A stretch of DNA of 58,258 bases from an uncultured bacterium (GTDB lineage: Bacteria; Dictyoglomota; Dictyoglomia; Dictyoglomales; Dictyoglomaceae). Below the pieces are notes generated by a model. That model was not told the DNA's origin. It searched no databases and worked only from the letters and a program-made list of their open reading frames with translations. A program made the translations under genes and the position numbers. The stretch is from NCBI GenBank assembly GCA_938034905.1, contig CALHLF010000030.1:1-58258 (forward strand). Direction: 5' to 3'. This document shows, piece after piece, positions 25,650 to 39,007 of this stretch (position 1 is its first letter; the number at the start of each line of letters is the position of its first letter).

Positions 25650-26936
25650 ATGATTAGATATGCTTTTCCTGATGGTTTCTTTTGGGGAACTGCTGTATCT
25701 TCTCATCAGGTTGAGGGAAATAATACTAATAATGACTGGTGGGAATTTGAAAGTCAAGGAAAAGTAAAAAATAAAGAGATTTCAGGAAATGCTTGTGACC
25801 ACTGGAATAAATACGAAGAAGACTTCCAAATTATTAAGGAGATGAAGAATAATGCCTTTCGTTTTTCTATAGAATGGAGTAGAATTGAGCCAAGCTTAGG
25901 AATATTCGATGGCTCCTCTATAGAGCATTATAAAAAAATGTTATCCTCTTTGAGGAATAGGGAGATAGAGCCCTTTGTTACATTACATCATTTTACTAAT
26001 CCTATTTGGGTAGCACGAGAAGGTGGGTGGTTAAACGAGAAAACTGTTGATTATTTTTTAAAATATGTGGAAAAGGTTGTGAAAGAATATAAAGATTTGG
26101 TGAGATATTGGATAACTATTAATGAGCCCAATGCCTATGCCTTTGCTAGTTATCTTATGGGGATGTTTCCTCCACAAGAAAAAAGTCTATTAAAAATGAT
26201 AACTGTACTTAATAATATGGTAAAGGCGCATGCAAAGGCATACGAGATTATTCACGAAATAATACCCGATGCAATGGTTAGTATTGCTTATAATGTTATG
26301 ATATTTGATCCAATAAATCCCTCTTCTTTCTTTGATAAAAAGATACAAAATTTTTTAGATAGATTATATAATTTAATATTTTTAGAAACAATTCTTACTG
26401 GAAAATTCTCTGCTCCTTTTAAGAAAGAAAATATTCCTTATGCAAAGAATACTATTGATTATTTAGGAATTAATTATTATACAAGGTTACATGTGGGATT
26501 TGATATTAAGACATTTCCATTTTTTGTAAAACTTTATGTTCCTGAGAATGCAGAGAAGAGTGATTTTGGATGGGAGATCTATCCTGAAGGATTTTATAAA
26601 GTGGTAAAGAGATTTTGGGAAATGGTAAAGAAACCTATAATAATAACAGAGAATGGAATCTCTGATGCAAAGGATGAGAAAAGACCTAAATATTTACTCT
26701 CCCATCTTATAGAGCTTCATAGAGCAATCCAAGAAGGAGTAAAAGTTTTAGGGTATCTTCACTGGTCTCTTATGGATAATTTTGAATGGGCAGAAGGGTT
26801 CTCTCAAAGATTTGGACTAATTGAGGTGGATTTTAAAACTCAAGAAAGGAGATGGAGGAATAGTGGTAAAATTTATAAAAATATATCAGAAAATAATGGC
26901 ATCTCTGATGAACTAATAGAAAAATACTTAAAATAG
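25650..26936 (+). CDS. bglA: GH1 beta-glucosidase
   Basis: A 428-residue intracellular glycoside hydrolase. The N-terminal GH1 signature FPDGFFWGTAVSSHQVEGNN is followed by the acid/base E159 in TINEP and the nucleophile E334 in ITENG. The aglycone-side tryptophan region NFEWAEGFSQRFGLIEVDF is intact. It lacks a signal peptide and should split imported beta-linked disaccharides. Related activities (beta-galactosidase, beta-mannosidase) are possible. The SD AAAGGAGGAAAAG is strong. Confidence 0.92.
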   Translation: MIRYAFPDGFFWGTAVSSHQVEGNNTNNDWWEFESQGKVKNKEISGNACDHWNKYEEDFQIIKEMKNNAFRFSIEWSRIEPSLGIFDGSSIEHYKKMLSSLRNREIEPFVTLHHFTNPIWVAREGGWLNEKTVDYFLKYVEKVVKEYKDLVRYWITINEPNAYAFASYLMGMFPPQEKSLLKMITVLNNMVKAHAKAYEIIHEIIPDAMVSIAYNVMIFDPINPSSFFDKKIQNFLDRLYNLIFLETILTGKFSAPFKKENIPYAKNTIDYLGINYYTRLHVGFDIKTFPFFVKLYVPENAEKSDFGWEIYPEGFYKVVKRFWEMVKKPIIITENGISDAKDEKRPKYLLSHLIELHRAIQEGVKVLGYLHWSLMDNFEWAEGFSQRFGLIEVDFKTQERRWRNSGKIYKNISENNGISDELIEKYLK

Positions 26937-26943
26937 GAGGTAG

Positions 26944-30907
<3,964 letters not shown>

Positions 30908-30911
<4 letters not shown>

Positions 30912-31279
30912 GAATTCTTTTCCAAAAGACTTTGGACTTTTTCTATCAATTCTTTTAAAGTGAAAGGTTTTGTTAAATAATCGTCTGCACCCATTCCAAA
31001 GCCAATTTTTTGATCTAATTCACTGGATCGAGCAGATAATATTAAAACCAAGGTATTAAGATTGGGATTTTCCTTTATCTGTTCACAAATAGTATATCCG
31101 TCGATATCTGGGAGCATAATATCTAAAATTACCAAATCAGGTTTTTCTTTTCTCACTAAATCTAAAGCTTCCTTCCCTGTTCCTGCTTCTAAGAGTTCAT
31201 AATTTCCTAAATAATTCAAAGTGTCTACTACCAAATTCCTTACGTTAGGTTCGTCGTCAACAATTAAAATTTTCTTCAT
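30908..31279 (-). CDS. single-domain response regulator
   Basis: A 123-residue CheY-like receiver. The acid pocket D8/D9, the phosphoacceptor D53 in LVILDIMLPDIDGY, the switch serine in LILSARS (about 79) and the lysine in DYLTKPFT (about 104) are all present. No output domain follows, so it must act by protein contact or in a relay. It precedes the kinase gene and overlaps it by four bases; SD AGGGGA is good. Its pairing with the adjacent kinase is near certain by gene order. Confidence 0.93.
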
Positions 31280-31374
31280 TTTCCCCTTTTCTCTTTAAAA
31301 GATTTTAATATATTTTACTACAAAATCTTAAGTTAGTGTGATAAAATACTATAAAAAATTACGAGGTGAATGGT

Positions 31375-31659
31375 ATGAATTTAAAGGAAAAAGTGGAAAA
31401 CAAATTAAGAGAAATTATCGATCCAGAGGTAGGATTAGATCTTGTTTCATTAAACACAATTGAGAATTTGGAAGTGAAGGAAGATGGAAATGTAAAAGTT
31501 GTTTTTAGACCTACAACTCCCTTTTGTCCTTTGGGAGTACAACTTGCTTTATCAATAAAAAAATCATTAAAAGAGATAGAAGGGGTAAAGAATGTGGAAG
31601 TAGAAGTAATTGATTTCATATATGCTGAACAAACGAACGAACTTCTTAAGAATATGTAG
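31375..31659 (+). CDS. MIP18/DUF59-family iron-sulfur assembly protein
   Basis: A 94-residue protein of the DUF59 (MIP18/PaaD/SufT) family, with IIDPEVGLDLVSLNTIENLEV-type opening and the conserved RPTTPFCPLGVQL (about 43-56) holding the family cysteine. Such proteins help mature iron-sulfur proteins. ATG 31375 is chosen because GAGGTG lies six bases before it; a GTG at 31366 overlaps that SD. The 3' end overlaps the convergent helicase gene by 14 bp. No suf genes are next to it. Confidence 0.85.
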   Translation: MNLKEKVENKLREIIDPEVGLDLVSLNTIENLEVKEDGNVKVVFRPTTPFCPLGVQLALSIKKSLKEIEGVKNVEVEVIDFIYAEQTNELLKNM

Positions 31660-33583
31660 TTGGGTAGAGATCTTTTACTACCCATTCTTCCAATAGTTTT
31701 TTTCTATCAATTTCTTCTATAAAAATAGAGGGCTTAGAAAAGGAAGTAAAATTTGTATTGGAACGGGTAATTATTGTAGTTAGGAAAAGTTCCCTTTTTG
31801 CTCTTGTGGTTGCAACATAAAAAAGTCTCCTTTCCTCTTCTAAGCCCTTTTCTAAATTTCTATGATTAGGAAATTCTCCTTGTACCAATCTCATTACAAA
31901 AACCACTTCCCACTCCAAGCCTTTTGCTTGGTGAATTGTAGAAAGAACTAAGAAATCTTTATCTTCTTCCTCTTCAATAATTCTTTCTCCAGTATAGGTA
32001 TATAAAGATAATTCACTTAAAAAATTCTCTAAATTATCATATCTTTCTGCTAATAAAATCAGTTGTTCAATATCCTTGGATCTTTCATAATAATCTAAAT
32101 AATGTCTTTTAAGATAATCTGCATAATAATTTTTAAAGAAAAAAGATAATGTTCCAGCAATATCTCTTTCCCAAGGAATATTTTTTAACCCATCCCATAT
32201 TACTTTTATCTCTCTAACTCCGTCCAAAGTTCTCCCCTTCATAGGCATTAGAAATATTCTTTCTAAAGATTTACTCTCATAAAGAAACTCTGCTAATCTT
32301 TTACTGTATGTTCTTCCAATTCCTGAAAATAACCTGAAAAATCTTTGGGAGGATATCTGATCCATAGGATTATATAATACCTTGAGAAGAGATAACATGT
32401 CTTTTATATGTGCCTGTTCAAAAAACCTTAATCCTCCTCTTACTTCAAAGGGAATACCTTTCCTTGTTAGTTCCATTTGGAGAGACATAGACTGATAATT
32501 TGATCTAAAGAGGACTCCTATATTTTTATAAGGTATTCCCTCTTTATGGATTTCCTTTATAGTTTCTGCTATAAATCTTGCTTCTTCTTTCTCATCATAT
32601 GCCCATACCAATTTAGGTTTTGGTCCAGACCTTGGAATGGCCTTTAGTTCCTTTTGATATTGATTTTTATTGTTTTTTATTATTTCATTTGCAAGATTTA
32701 CAATTTCAGGGGTACTTCTATAATTACTAATTAAATGAAAGATTTTCGTATTTTCGAAGATCTGTGGAAACTTTAGCATGTTTTCAAGGGTGGCTCCTCT
32801 AAAGGAATAAATACTTTGAGCATCATCACCTACTACCAAAATATTTTTATTATTTTTTCTTAGAAGTCTTACTATTTCTCCTTGAAGCCAATTTGTATCT
32901 TGATATTCATCTACAAGAATCCATAAGAATTGCTCATCTAAAATTTCTCTTATTCTTTCTTTTTCTAATAATAATCTATACCAGAACCAAAGGAGATCAT
33001 CGTAATCCATTACATTTAATTTCCTCTTGGCAGATTCATACATTTTGTAAATCTCTTTTATAAGTTCTAAATTCTCGATAAGATGAAAGGCTTTTTCCTG
33101 AATAACCTCTTCCCAATCTTTACCAGTATTTACCTTATAGCTAAAAATTTCCTGTAGAATCTCACTATTTAAGTCTTTTTCTATTTCTTCAACACAATCT
33201 TTTATAAGTTCCCTTCCATCATCTCTATCCAATATGTTATAATTCTCATCTATTCCCAATTCTCTTATATATTTTCTTAAAAGTTTATTTCCAACGTGGT
33301 GAAAGGTTCCTCCAATTACATTTGGATTTCTCTGAACAAGATTTACAACCCTATTTAACATCTCCCTTGCTGCATGATTAGTGAAGGTAAGAAGCATAAT
33401 GCGGGATGGTTCTTCTCCTCTTACTAAAAGATATGCAACTCTATACACGATGGTTCTTGTTTTTCCAGATCCAGGACCTGCTAAAACTAAACAGGGTCCA
33501 TCTCCCTCTAATACTACCTTTTCTTGTTCAGGGTTTAACTCTTTTTCTAATCTTTCTAAAAATATTTTATTTTTTTCTCTCAT
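31646..33583 (-). CDS. UvrD/Rep/PcrA-family DNA helicase
   Basis: A 645-residue superfamily 1A helicase. Motifs in order: Q motif LNPEQEKVV, Walker A LAGPGSGKT (34-42), motif Ia TFTNHAAREM, Walker B ILVDEYQDTN, motif III VVGDDAQSIYSFRGA, motif IV NYRSTPEIV, motif V LSTIHQAKGLEW and motif VI FYVATTRAK. It is shorter than typical PcrA (about 730), mainly in the C-terminal tail. No SD is seen; an extended -10 box ends six bases before the ATG, so a leaderless mRNA is likely. It shares this promoter pattern with the photolyase gene. Confidence 0.92.
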   Translation of the reverse strand: MREKNKIFLERLEKELNPEQEKVVLEGDGPCLVLAGPGSGKTRTIVYRVAYLLVRGEEPSRIMLLTFTNHAAREMLNRVVNLVQRNPNVIGGTFHHVGNKLLRKYIRELGIDENYNILDRDDGRELIKDCVEEIEKDLNSEILQEIFSYKVNTGKDWEEVIQEKAFHLIENLELIKEIYKMYESAKRKLNVMDYDDLLWFWYRLLLEKERIREILDEQFLWILVDEYQDTNWLQGEIVRLLRKNNKNILVVGDDAQSIYSFRGATLENMLKFPQIFENTKIFHLISNYRSTPEIVNLANEIIKNNKNQYQKELKAIPRSGPKPKLVWAYDEKEEARFIAETIKEIHKEGIPYKNIGVLFRSNYQSMSLQMELTRKGIPFEVRGGLRFFEQAHIKDMLSLLKVLYNPMDQISSQRFFRLFSGIGRTYSKRLAEFLYESKSLERIFLMPMKGRTLDGVREIKVIWDGLKNIPWERDIAGTLSFFFKNYYADYLKRHYLDYYERSKDIEQLILLAERYDNLENFLSELSLYTYTGERIIEEEEDKDFLVLSTIHQAKGLEWEVVFVMRLVQGEFPNHRNLEKGLEEERRLFYVATTRAKRELFLTTIITRSNTNFTSFSKPSIFIEEIDRKKLLEEWVVKDLYPTTYS

Positions 33584-33589
33584 ACCAAA

Positions 33590-33619
33590 ATTATATCAGA
33601 AAAATTAGATGATATAATT
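33590..33619. promoter_or_regulatory. divergent extended -10 promoters forming an inverted repeat
   Basis: ATTATATCA (33590-33598) and TGATATAAT (33611-33619) form a perfect 9-bp inverted repeat with a 12-base gap. Each arm is an extended -10 box (TGATATAAT), one facing the helicase gene and one facing the nitroreductase gene. No -35 boxes are needed for this class. Confidence 0.55.
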
Positions 33620-33640
33620 TAAGAAAAGGGAGGTGGAGAA

Positions 33641-34300
33641 ATGAAAATCTTGACAATTTTTTTAATTATTTTGGGATTACTTAGTATAGTAGAGGGGGAG
33701 AATAAAGTAATAAAACTTCCAGAACCAAGATATAAAAGTAATGTTTCTATAGAAGAAGCATTATTAAAAAGAAGATCCATTAGAAGTTATAAAAATGAAC
33801 CATTAAATGTTTCTGAGATATCTCAAGTTTTATGGGCAGCTCAAGGAATCACAGATAAAAGAACAGGATTTAGAACTGCCCCTTCTGCGGGTGCCCTCTA
33901 TCCTTTAGAGATTTATTTGGTTATAGGGAAAGTAAAAGATTTAGAGCCAGGAGTTTATAAATATAGACCAGAGAATCATGAAATAATCTTAGTATCAAAG
34001 GGGGATAAGAGAAATGATTTATATATTTCTGCTTTAAGACAAGAATGGATAAAAAATGCTCCAGTAGTTATTGTCATTTCTGCAATTTTTGAAAGAACTA
34101 CAATAAAGTATGGAGAAAGGGGAATAAGATATGTATATATGGAAGCAGGACATTGTGCTCAAAATATCTATCTCCAATGTGTATCCTTAAACCTTGGGAC
34201 AGTTACGGTAGGGGCCTTTTATGATGATGAGGTTAAAAGAGTTCTTAATTTACAAAAAAATGAATCTCCATTATACTTAATGCCTATAGGGAAAATATGA
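33641..34300 (+). CDS. exported SagB-type nitroreductase-family oxidoreductase
   Basis: A 219-residue FMN-dependent nitroreductase fold of the SagB/ThcOx type. RRSIRSYKNEPLNVSEISQVLWAAQG, the APSAGALYPLEIYLV line and CAQNIYLQCVSLNLGTVTVGAF are clear signatures. A hydrophobic N-terminus (residues 2-19) reads as a signal peptide or anchor, which is odd for a flavin enzyme. It starts a three-gene run with phosphoglycerate mutase and an esterase. No thiazole-peptide cluster (cyclodehydratase, precursor) is near, so a RiPP role is not supported. Confidence 0.82.
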   Translation: MKILTIFLIILGLLSIVEGENKVIKLPEPRYKSNVSIEEALLKRRSIRSYKNEPLNVSEISQVLWAAQGITDKRTGFRTAPSAGALYPLEIYLVIGKVKDLEPGVYKYRPENHEIILVSKGDKRNDLYISALRQEWIKNAPVVIVISAIFERTTIKYGERGIRYVYMEAGHCAQNIYLQCVSLNLGTVTVGAFYDDEVKRVLNLQKNESPLYLMPIGKI

Positions 34301-34315
34301 GAAAGGAGGATGTTA

Positions 34316-35575
34316 ATGAAGAAAATTCTTTATATTGTTTTAGATGGACTTGGTGGAAGACCAGAGGCAAGTTTAGGTTATAAGACAACTCTTGAGGCTG
34401 CTTATACTCCCCATATGGATAGTTTAGCAAAAAAGGGGCAGTTGGGATTAATGGATCCCATTTCTGAAGGAATTGCTCCTGAATCCGATGCAGCAGTATT
34501 GAGTATTTTAGGTTATGACGTAGATAAGTATTATACAGGAAGGGGTCCCTTAGAAGCTCATGGTTCGGATATTGAGGTAAAGGATGGAGATCTTGCTTGG
34601 AGAGCAAATTTTGCTACTGTTGATGAGGATACCTTAAGAATTTTAGATAGAAGAGCTGGTAGAAACTTAACTACAGAAGAGGCAAAAGCTCTTGCAGAAG
34701 AAGTTAATAGTAAAGTTAAATTAGAAGGAGCGGATTTTATCTTTAAGGCAACAGTTGGGCATAGAGGAGTATTGGTTATTAGAAAAAATGATGGAAAGCT
34801 ATCTGCAAATGTAGAAAATATAGATCCAGGGTATAAGAGACATGGGCCATATAGTATTGCTATTACAAACCCTCCAGTGGAAGTTCAAAAATGTATACCC
34901 TTAGATGAATCCTTTGAAGCAAAAGAATCAGCAAGATTAACTAATGAGTTTGTAATGAAGGCTTTTGAGGTTTTAAAAAACTCAGAAATAAACAAGAGAA
35001 GAAGGAATGAGGGCAAAAAACCAGCAAATATTATTCTTCTTAGGGATGCAGGAGATTCTTTACCTAAAATTCCTACTCTAAAAGAACTTTATGGGCTTTC
35101 CTTTGGGAGTATTGTAGAGATGCCAGTGGAAAGAGGAATAGCACTTCTTACAGGAATGAAAGAAGTTCCTATTGAAGATTCCACTAATTATAAACTTTGG
35201 GCAGATAAAGTTCTTGAGGCATTAAAAGAATTTGATGGGGTTTATGCCCACTTAAAGGGGCCTGATGTTCCTGGACATGATGGACTCGTAGATAAAAAGA
35301 AAGAGAGTATTGAGAAGATAGATGCAGAGTTCTTTTCCAATTTGCTTCCATACCTGGATTTTTCAAAAGTAGTGATTGCGGTTACTGCAGACCACTCAAC
35401 TCCTTGTTCTTTAAAGGCTCATTCAGAGGATCCTGTTCCTTTAATGATTGTAACTTCAGGACTTCAATGGGATGGAAGCGAATATTTTGGTGAAAGTTCT
35501 TGTGCTAAGGGAAAACTTGGAAGAATAAAAGGAAAAGACTTATTGCCTCTTCTTGTGGAAATTGCAAGAAAATAA
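34316..35575 (+). CDS. apgM: cofactor-independent phosphoglycerate mutase, archaeal type
   Basis: A 419-residue member of the alkaline phosphatase superfamily interconverting 3- and 2-phosphoglycerate. It begins LYIVLDGLGGRP, with the metal-site aspartate, and carries the seryl motif ESDAAVLSILGYD. C-terminal metal ligands lie in GPDVPGHDG and TADHSTPCSLKAHSEDP. ATG 34316 is used because GGAGG (34305-34309) needs the six-base gap; the ATG at 34310 abuts it. Next to a protein of the cyclic 2,3-diphosphoglycerate synthetase family one gene away, which may or may not be meaningful. Confidence 0.92.
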   Translation: MKKILYIVLDGLGGRPEASLGYKTTLEAAYTPHMDSLAKKGQLGLMDPISEGIAPESDAAVLSILGYDVDKYYTGRGPLEAHGSDIEVKDGDLAWRANFATVDEDTLRILDRRAGRNLTTEEAKALAEEVNSKVKLEGADFIFKATVGHRGVLVIRKNDGKLSANVENIDPGYKRHGPYSIAITNPPVEVQKCIPLDESFEAKESARLTNEFVMKAFEVLKNSEINKRRRNEGKKPANIILLRDAGDSLPKIPTLKELYGLSFGSIVEMPVERGIALLTGMKEVPIEDSTNYKLWADKVLEALKEFDGVYAHLKGPDVPGHDGLVDKKKESIEKIDAEFFSNLLPYLDFSKVVIAVTADHSTPCSLKAHSEDPVPLMIVTSGLQWDGSEYFGESSCAKGKLGRIKGKDLLPLLVEIARK

Positions 35576-35585
35576 GGAATTTTCT

Positions 35586-36608
35586 ATGCAAGAATTTAAT
35601 CCAATTAGATATTTTGAGAAACTTTACGAAAGAAAAAGAATATATAGCTTTAATGCTATATCAAAAGAAGAATGGAAGGATTGGAGAGAAAAATTAAGAA
35701 AGAAAATTATAGAACTTCTTGGAGGATTTCCTGAAAAAATAGAGACAAATGCTAAGATTTTAGAAAAAAGAGAATTTAATGAATATATTAGAGAAAAAAT
35801 TGTTTTTGATTCCTGTGAAAACATAAAAGTTGTTGGATATCTTCTTATACCCAAGAATCTTGATTTTCCAAGACCTGGGGTTATTGCTGTTCCTGGGCAT
35901 GGATTAGGAAAGGATGATATAGTGGGGATAAACCCTGATGGAACAGAAAGAACTATTCCCTCAGGTTATCAAAAAGATTTTGCTTTAACCCTTGTTAGAG
36001 AAGGATTTATTACTTTTGCTATAGAGCAAATGGGATTTGGAGAAAGAAGAATAGAAGAAGATATAAATAAAGCTAAGGATAAATCATCCTGTAGAAAATT
36101 AGCCTTTTGGGCATTAATGCTGGGAAAAACCCTTTTGGGAATAAGAGTATGGGATTTGATGAGAACAATTGATTACTTGCAAGAAAGAAAAGAAATTAAA
36201 AGAGATTCTATAGGAATAATGGGAATTTCAGGAGGGGGGACTACTTCTCTTTTTGCTTCAGCATTAGATGATAGAATAAAAGTAACAGTTATTAGTGGCT
36301 ATTTGAATACTTTTAAAGATAGTATATTATCAATTAACCATTGTGAGTGTAATTATGTACCTGGAATCTTAAATTATGCTGAAATGTATGATATAGCATC
36401 TCTAATTGCACCAAGATATCTTTTTATTGAACATGGAATCTTTGATGATATTTTCCCTATTTTTGCTACAAAATTTGCTCTTGAAAGGGTGAAAGAGGTT
36501 TATAATTTCTTAGGGTTCCCTGAAAATATTCAATGGGAATTTTTTGAAGGAGGACATGAAATTTTTAAAAATAAATCAATTATATGGTTGAAGGAAAAGT
36601 TAAAATGA
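35586..36608 (+). CDS. alpha/beta-hydrolase, acetyl-esterase-like
   Basis: A hydrolase of about 340 residues without signal peptide. The oxyanion-side GVIAVPGHGLGKDD, the nucleophile elbow GISGGGTTS, an acid in HGIFDDIFP and the histidine in EGGHE form a full catalytic set. The type resembles the acetyl-xylan-esterase/dienelactone-like group often found with sugar metabolism. Substrate unknown. ATG 35586 is chosen over an in-frame ATG at 35553 lying inside the previous gene, because AAGGAA precedes it. The 3' end overlaps the convergent GTPase-like gene by nine bases. Confidence 0.75.
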   Translation: MQEFNPIRYFEKLYERKRIYSFNAISKEEWKDWREKLRKKIIELLGGFPEKIETNAKILEKREFNEYIREKIVFDSCENIKVVGYLLIPKNLDFPRPGVIAVPGHGLGKDDIVGINPDGTERTIPSGYQKDFALTLVREGFITFAIEQMGFGERRIEEDINKAKDKSSCRKLAFWALMLGKTLLGIRVWDLMRTIDYLQERKEIKRDSIGIMGISGGGTTSLFASALDDRIKVTVISGYLNTFKDSILSINHCECNYVPGILNYAEMYDIASLIAPRYLFIEHGIFDDIFPIFATKFALERVKEVYNFLGFPENIQWEFFEGGHEIFKNKSIIWLKEKLK

Positions 36609-37919
36609 ATATTTTCTCCACCAATCCTTTATTAACTCTTTTAAAGTAGGAGAGCTTTCATCTTTGTATTCATAGTATACTCTAAAAGCTTTCTGGGGAA
36701 ATTTAATAATAGATCTTAGATCTATTGGTGTACCTATTATTATATAATCACAAGGGACTTTCTTAATTGTCTCCTCTAATTCGTTGAGTTGCTCTTTATT
36801 ATATCCTAAAGCAGGTAAAACCCTCTCTAAATGAGGATATTTTTTATAGGCAATTTTTATAGATCCTATAGCAAAGGGCCTTGGATCAACAACTTCTGCC
36901 TGCATATTTTTTGCATATATATATCCTGCTCCAAAGGGCATTTCCCCATGGGTAACTGTTGGACCATCTTCTATTACAAGTACTCTTTTCCCTTTTAAAT
37001 CTTCGTCCATATCAGCTTTTATAGGAGAACTTGCATAAATAATTTTTGCTTTTTTATTTCTTTTCTTTATATTTTCAATAATCTTATCAATATTTTCTTT
37101 GGGGGCAGTATCTACCTTATTTATTACAATAATATCTGCTAAATAGATATTTACTTCTCCTGGGAAATAAGAAATTTCATGGCCAGCTCTATAAGGATCT
37201 ACAACGGTGATAAATAAATCTGGTTTAAAGAAAGGAAAATCATTATTCCCTCCATCCCATACAATAATATCAGCCTCTTTTGATACTTCTTTCAAGATTT
37301 CCTTGTAATCTACACCAGCATATACGATAGCTCCTTCCCTCAGAAGGGGTTCATATTCTTCTCTTTCCTCTATAGTACAATTATGGATATCTAAGTTTTG
37401 GAAATTTTCAAATCTTTGTATTTTTTGATTTTTAAGATTTCCATAAGGCATAGGATGTCTTACTACGATTGTTTTTAAACCCATCTCTCTTAATACTCTT
37501 ACAACGTATCTTGTGGTTTGGCTTTTTCCAGCTCCAGTTCTCACCGCACATACACTTATCACAGGTTTGTCACTCCTTAACATTGTTTCTGTACCTATTA
37601 ACTTAAAGTCTGCTCCAAGAGAGAGCACTAAACTTGATTTTTGCATCACATATAAATAAGATACATCGCTATATGAGAAGACAACCTCGTCCACTTTATA
37701 TTCCCTTATAAGTTCAGGGAGTTTTTCTTCAGAAAGAATAGGAATCCCATTAGGATATAAGCTCCCTGCAAGTTCTGGGGGATATAGTCTATTTTCAATA
37801 CCAGGAATTTGGGAAGCAGTAAAAGCAATTACCTCATAAAGGGGATTATCTTTAAACAAGATATTGAAATTATGAAAATCTCTCCCTCCAGCACCCATTA
37901 TAATAACCCTTCTCTTCAT
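36600..37919 (-). CDS. COG2403-like P-loop NTPase (cyclic 2,3-diphosphoglycerate synthetase family)
   Basis: A 439-residue protein with an N-terminal Rossmann-like part (VIIMGAGGRDFHNFN), a P-loop in AVRTGAGKSQTTR (K132), WDGGNND (about 238), and INKVDT resembling a G4 motif. These are features of the family annotated as cyclic 2,3-diphosphoglycerate synthetase or predicted GTPase. The thermoprotectant synthetase from Methanothermus gave the family its name, but bacterial members are mostly uncharacterised. It overlaps the racemase-like gene upstream by four bases (ATGA), so the two act together; that argues against reading the name literally. Confidence 0.7.
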   Translation of the reverse strand: MKRRVIIMGAGGRDFHNFNILFKDNPLYEVIAFTASQIPGIENRLYPPELAGSLYPNGIPILSEEKLPELIREYKVDEVVFSYSDVSYLYVMQKSSLVLSLGADFKLIGTETMLRSDKPVISVCAVRTGAGKSQTTRYVVRVLREMGLKTIVVRHPMPYGNLKNQKIQRFENFQNLDIHNCTIEEREEYEPLLREGAIVYAGVDYKEILKEVSKEADIIVWDGGNNDFPFFKPDLFITVVDPYRAGHEISYFPGEVNIYLADIIVINKVDTAPKENIDKIIENIKKRNKKAKIIYASSPIKADMDEDLKGKRVLVIEDGPTVTHGEMPFGAGYIYAKNMQAEVVDPRPFAIGSIKIAYKKYPHLERVLPALGYNKEQLNELEETIKKVPCDYIIIGTPIDLRSIIKFPQKAFRVYYEYKDESSPTLKELIKDWWRKYSF

Positions 37920-39007
37920 GAATTTACCTCCTTATATATCTTTTTTACAAAGGGTGATGTGAACGCCTGAAGAAGAGAAGAATAATTAAGATAAAATCCT
38001 ATAATATCCCCCAACTTAATTTCTGTATGTTCTCCTAAATCAACTACTAGATAATCGGAATTTGCTCCTAAAATTTCTATATCTGGAATTTCAGGAAATA
38101 ATCCTTTAGTATCTATATCCTGCCTTCCTATATTTAATAAAGCTCTTTTTCTTATCCCCCTATTTTTAAAAACCGGTTTATGTCCAAAGGCATCCTCATT
38201 TATTACTCCCCAAGGAACGGAAGGCTTTTCTTTTAGCTCTATAATCTCTGCTAATATCCTAAAGGTGTCCCTTCTACCTCCAGGAATAGGATCTCTATAT
38301 GCTGTATCCCTTCCCAACATAATCGCCTCACCAATTCTTAAATGGTTTATTTTCTTGGGTATTTCTTCTTTAAAAAGTAAAGGAATACTGCTGGAATTTC
38401 CCCCTGAAATTAGAGAAAAATTTATAGAAAATTTTCTTTCTAAATTCTCAACAAGCTCTGAAAATTCTATTAATTTTTCCTGTGTTGGTATAACTCCACC
38501 AAAGCAAGTAAAATTTGTACCAATCCCCACAAGTTCGATATTTTTCATATTTAAAACTTCCTTTATTACTTTTTCTAATTCTTTTTTGTCCCATATACCT
38601 TCTCTTAAATCTCCCATCTCCACCATAATTATTACTTTATGTTTTTTTCTCATTTTTTGGGCAAAATTTTCTAATTCCCTCAAAATATTTAACTCAGAAT
38701 TAAGAGTTATATCTGCATAATTTACAATCTCTTTAATTTCTGAAAAGGATGGAAGTCTTATAAATGTAAATTCTGTCTTAAGTTTTCTCATTCTTTTAAT
38801 ATTTTCAATCCTAGAGTCGGATATCCCCCTTACTCCTGCTTTTATTAAGACCTCTGCAACCTTAGGATCACCTAAGGTGACCTTTGTGACGCCATCAATA
38901 GATATACCTTGTCTTTTTGCTTTTTCTATAATTATACTTGCATTTTGATAAATACTAGATAAGTTAATTTCTAAGATAGGATATCCTTTTTTCATTTTTT
39001 TAATCAT
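37916..39007 (-). CDS. alanine-racemase-fold amino acid racemase (ornithine-racemase-like)
   Basis: About 363 residues of the alanine-racemase N-terminal fold (COG3457 type). The PLP lysine is in GVTKVTLGDP near the N-terminus; IMVEMGDLREG, LISGGNSSSIP and LRIGEAIMLGRDT follow. Members include ornithine and lysine racemases; alanine racemase itself has a longer C-domain. I prefer the ATG at 39007, since the more upstream TTG (39028) lies within a hairpin, but neither has a clear SD. It is translationally coupled with the downstream NTPase. D-amino acids for the cell wall are one possible use. Confidence 0.78.
   Translation of the reverse strand: MIKKMKKGYPILEINLSSIYQNASIIIEKAKRQGISIDGVTKVTLGDPKVAEVLIKAGVRGISDSRIENIKRMRKLKTEFTFIRLPSFSEIKEIVNYADITLNSELNILRELENFAQKMRKKHKVIIMVEMGDLREGIWDKKELEKVIKEVLNMKNIELVGIGTNFTCFGGVIPTQEKLIEFSELVENLERKFSINFSLISGGNSSSIPLLFKEEIPKKINHLRIGEAIMLGRDTAYRDPIPGGRRDTFRILAEIIELKEKPSVPWGVINEDAFGHKPVFKNRGIRKRALLNIGRQDIDTKGLFPEIPDIEILGANSDYLVVDLGEHTEIKLGDIIGFYLNYSSLLQAFTSPFVKKIYKEVNS

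Noticed and set aside
33641-34300. SagB-like gene as sign of a thiazole/oxazole peptide cluster
   Set aside because: No cyclodehydratase, precursor peptide or peptide exporter is nearby; following genes are phosphoglycerate mutase and an esterase.
36600-37919. Firm naming of the P-loop gene as cyclic 2,3-diphosphoglycerate synthetase
   Set aside because: The name comes from one archaeal enzyme; coupling to a racemase gene here makes another role as likely.
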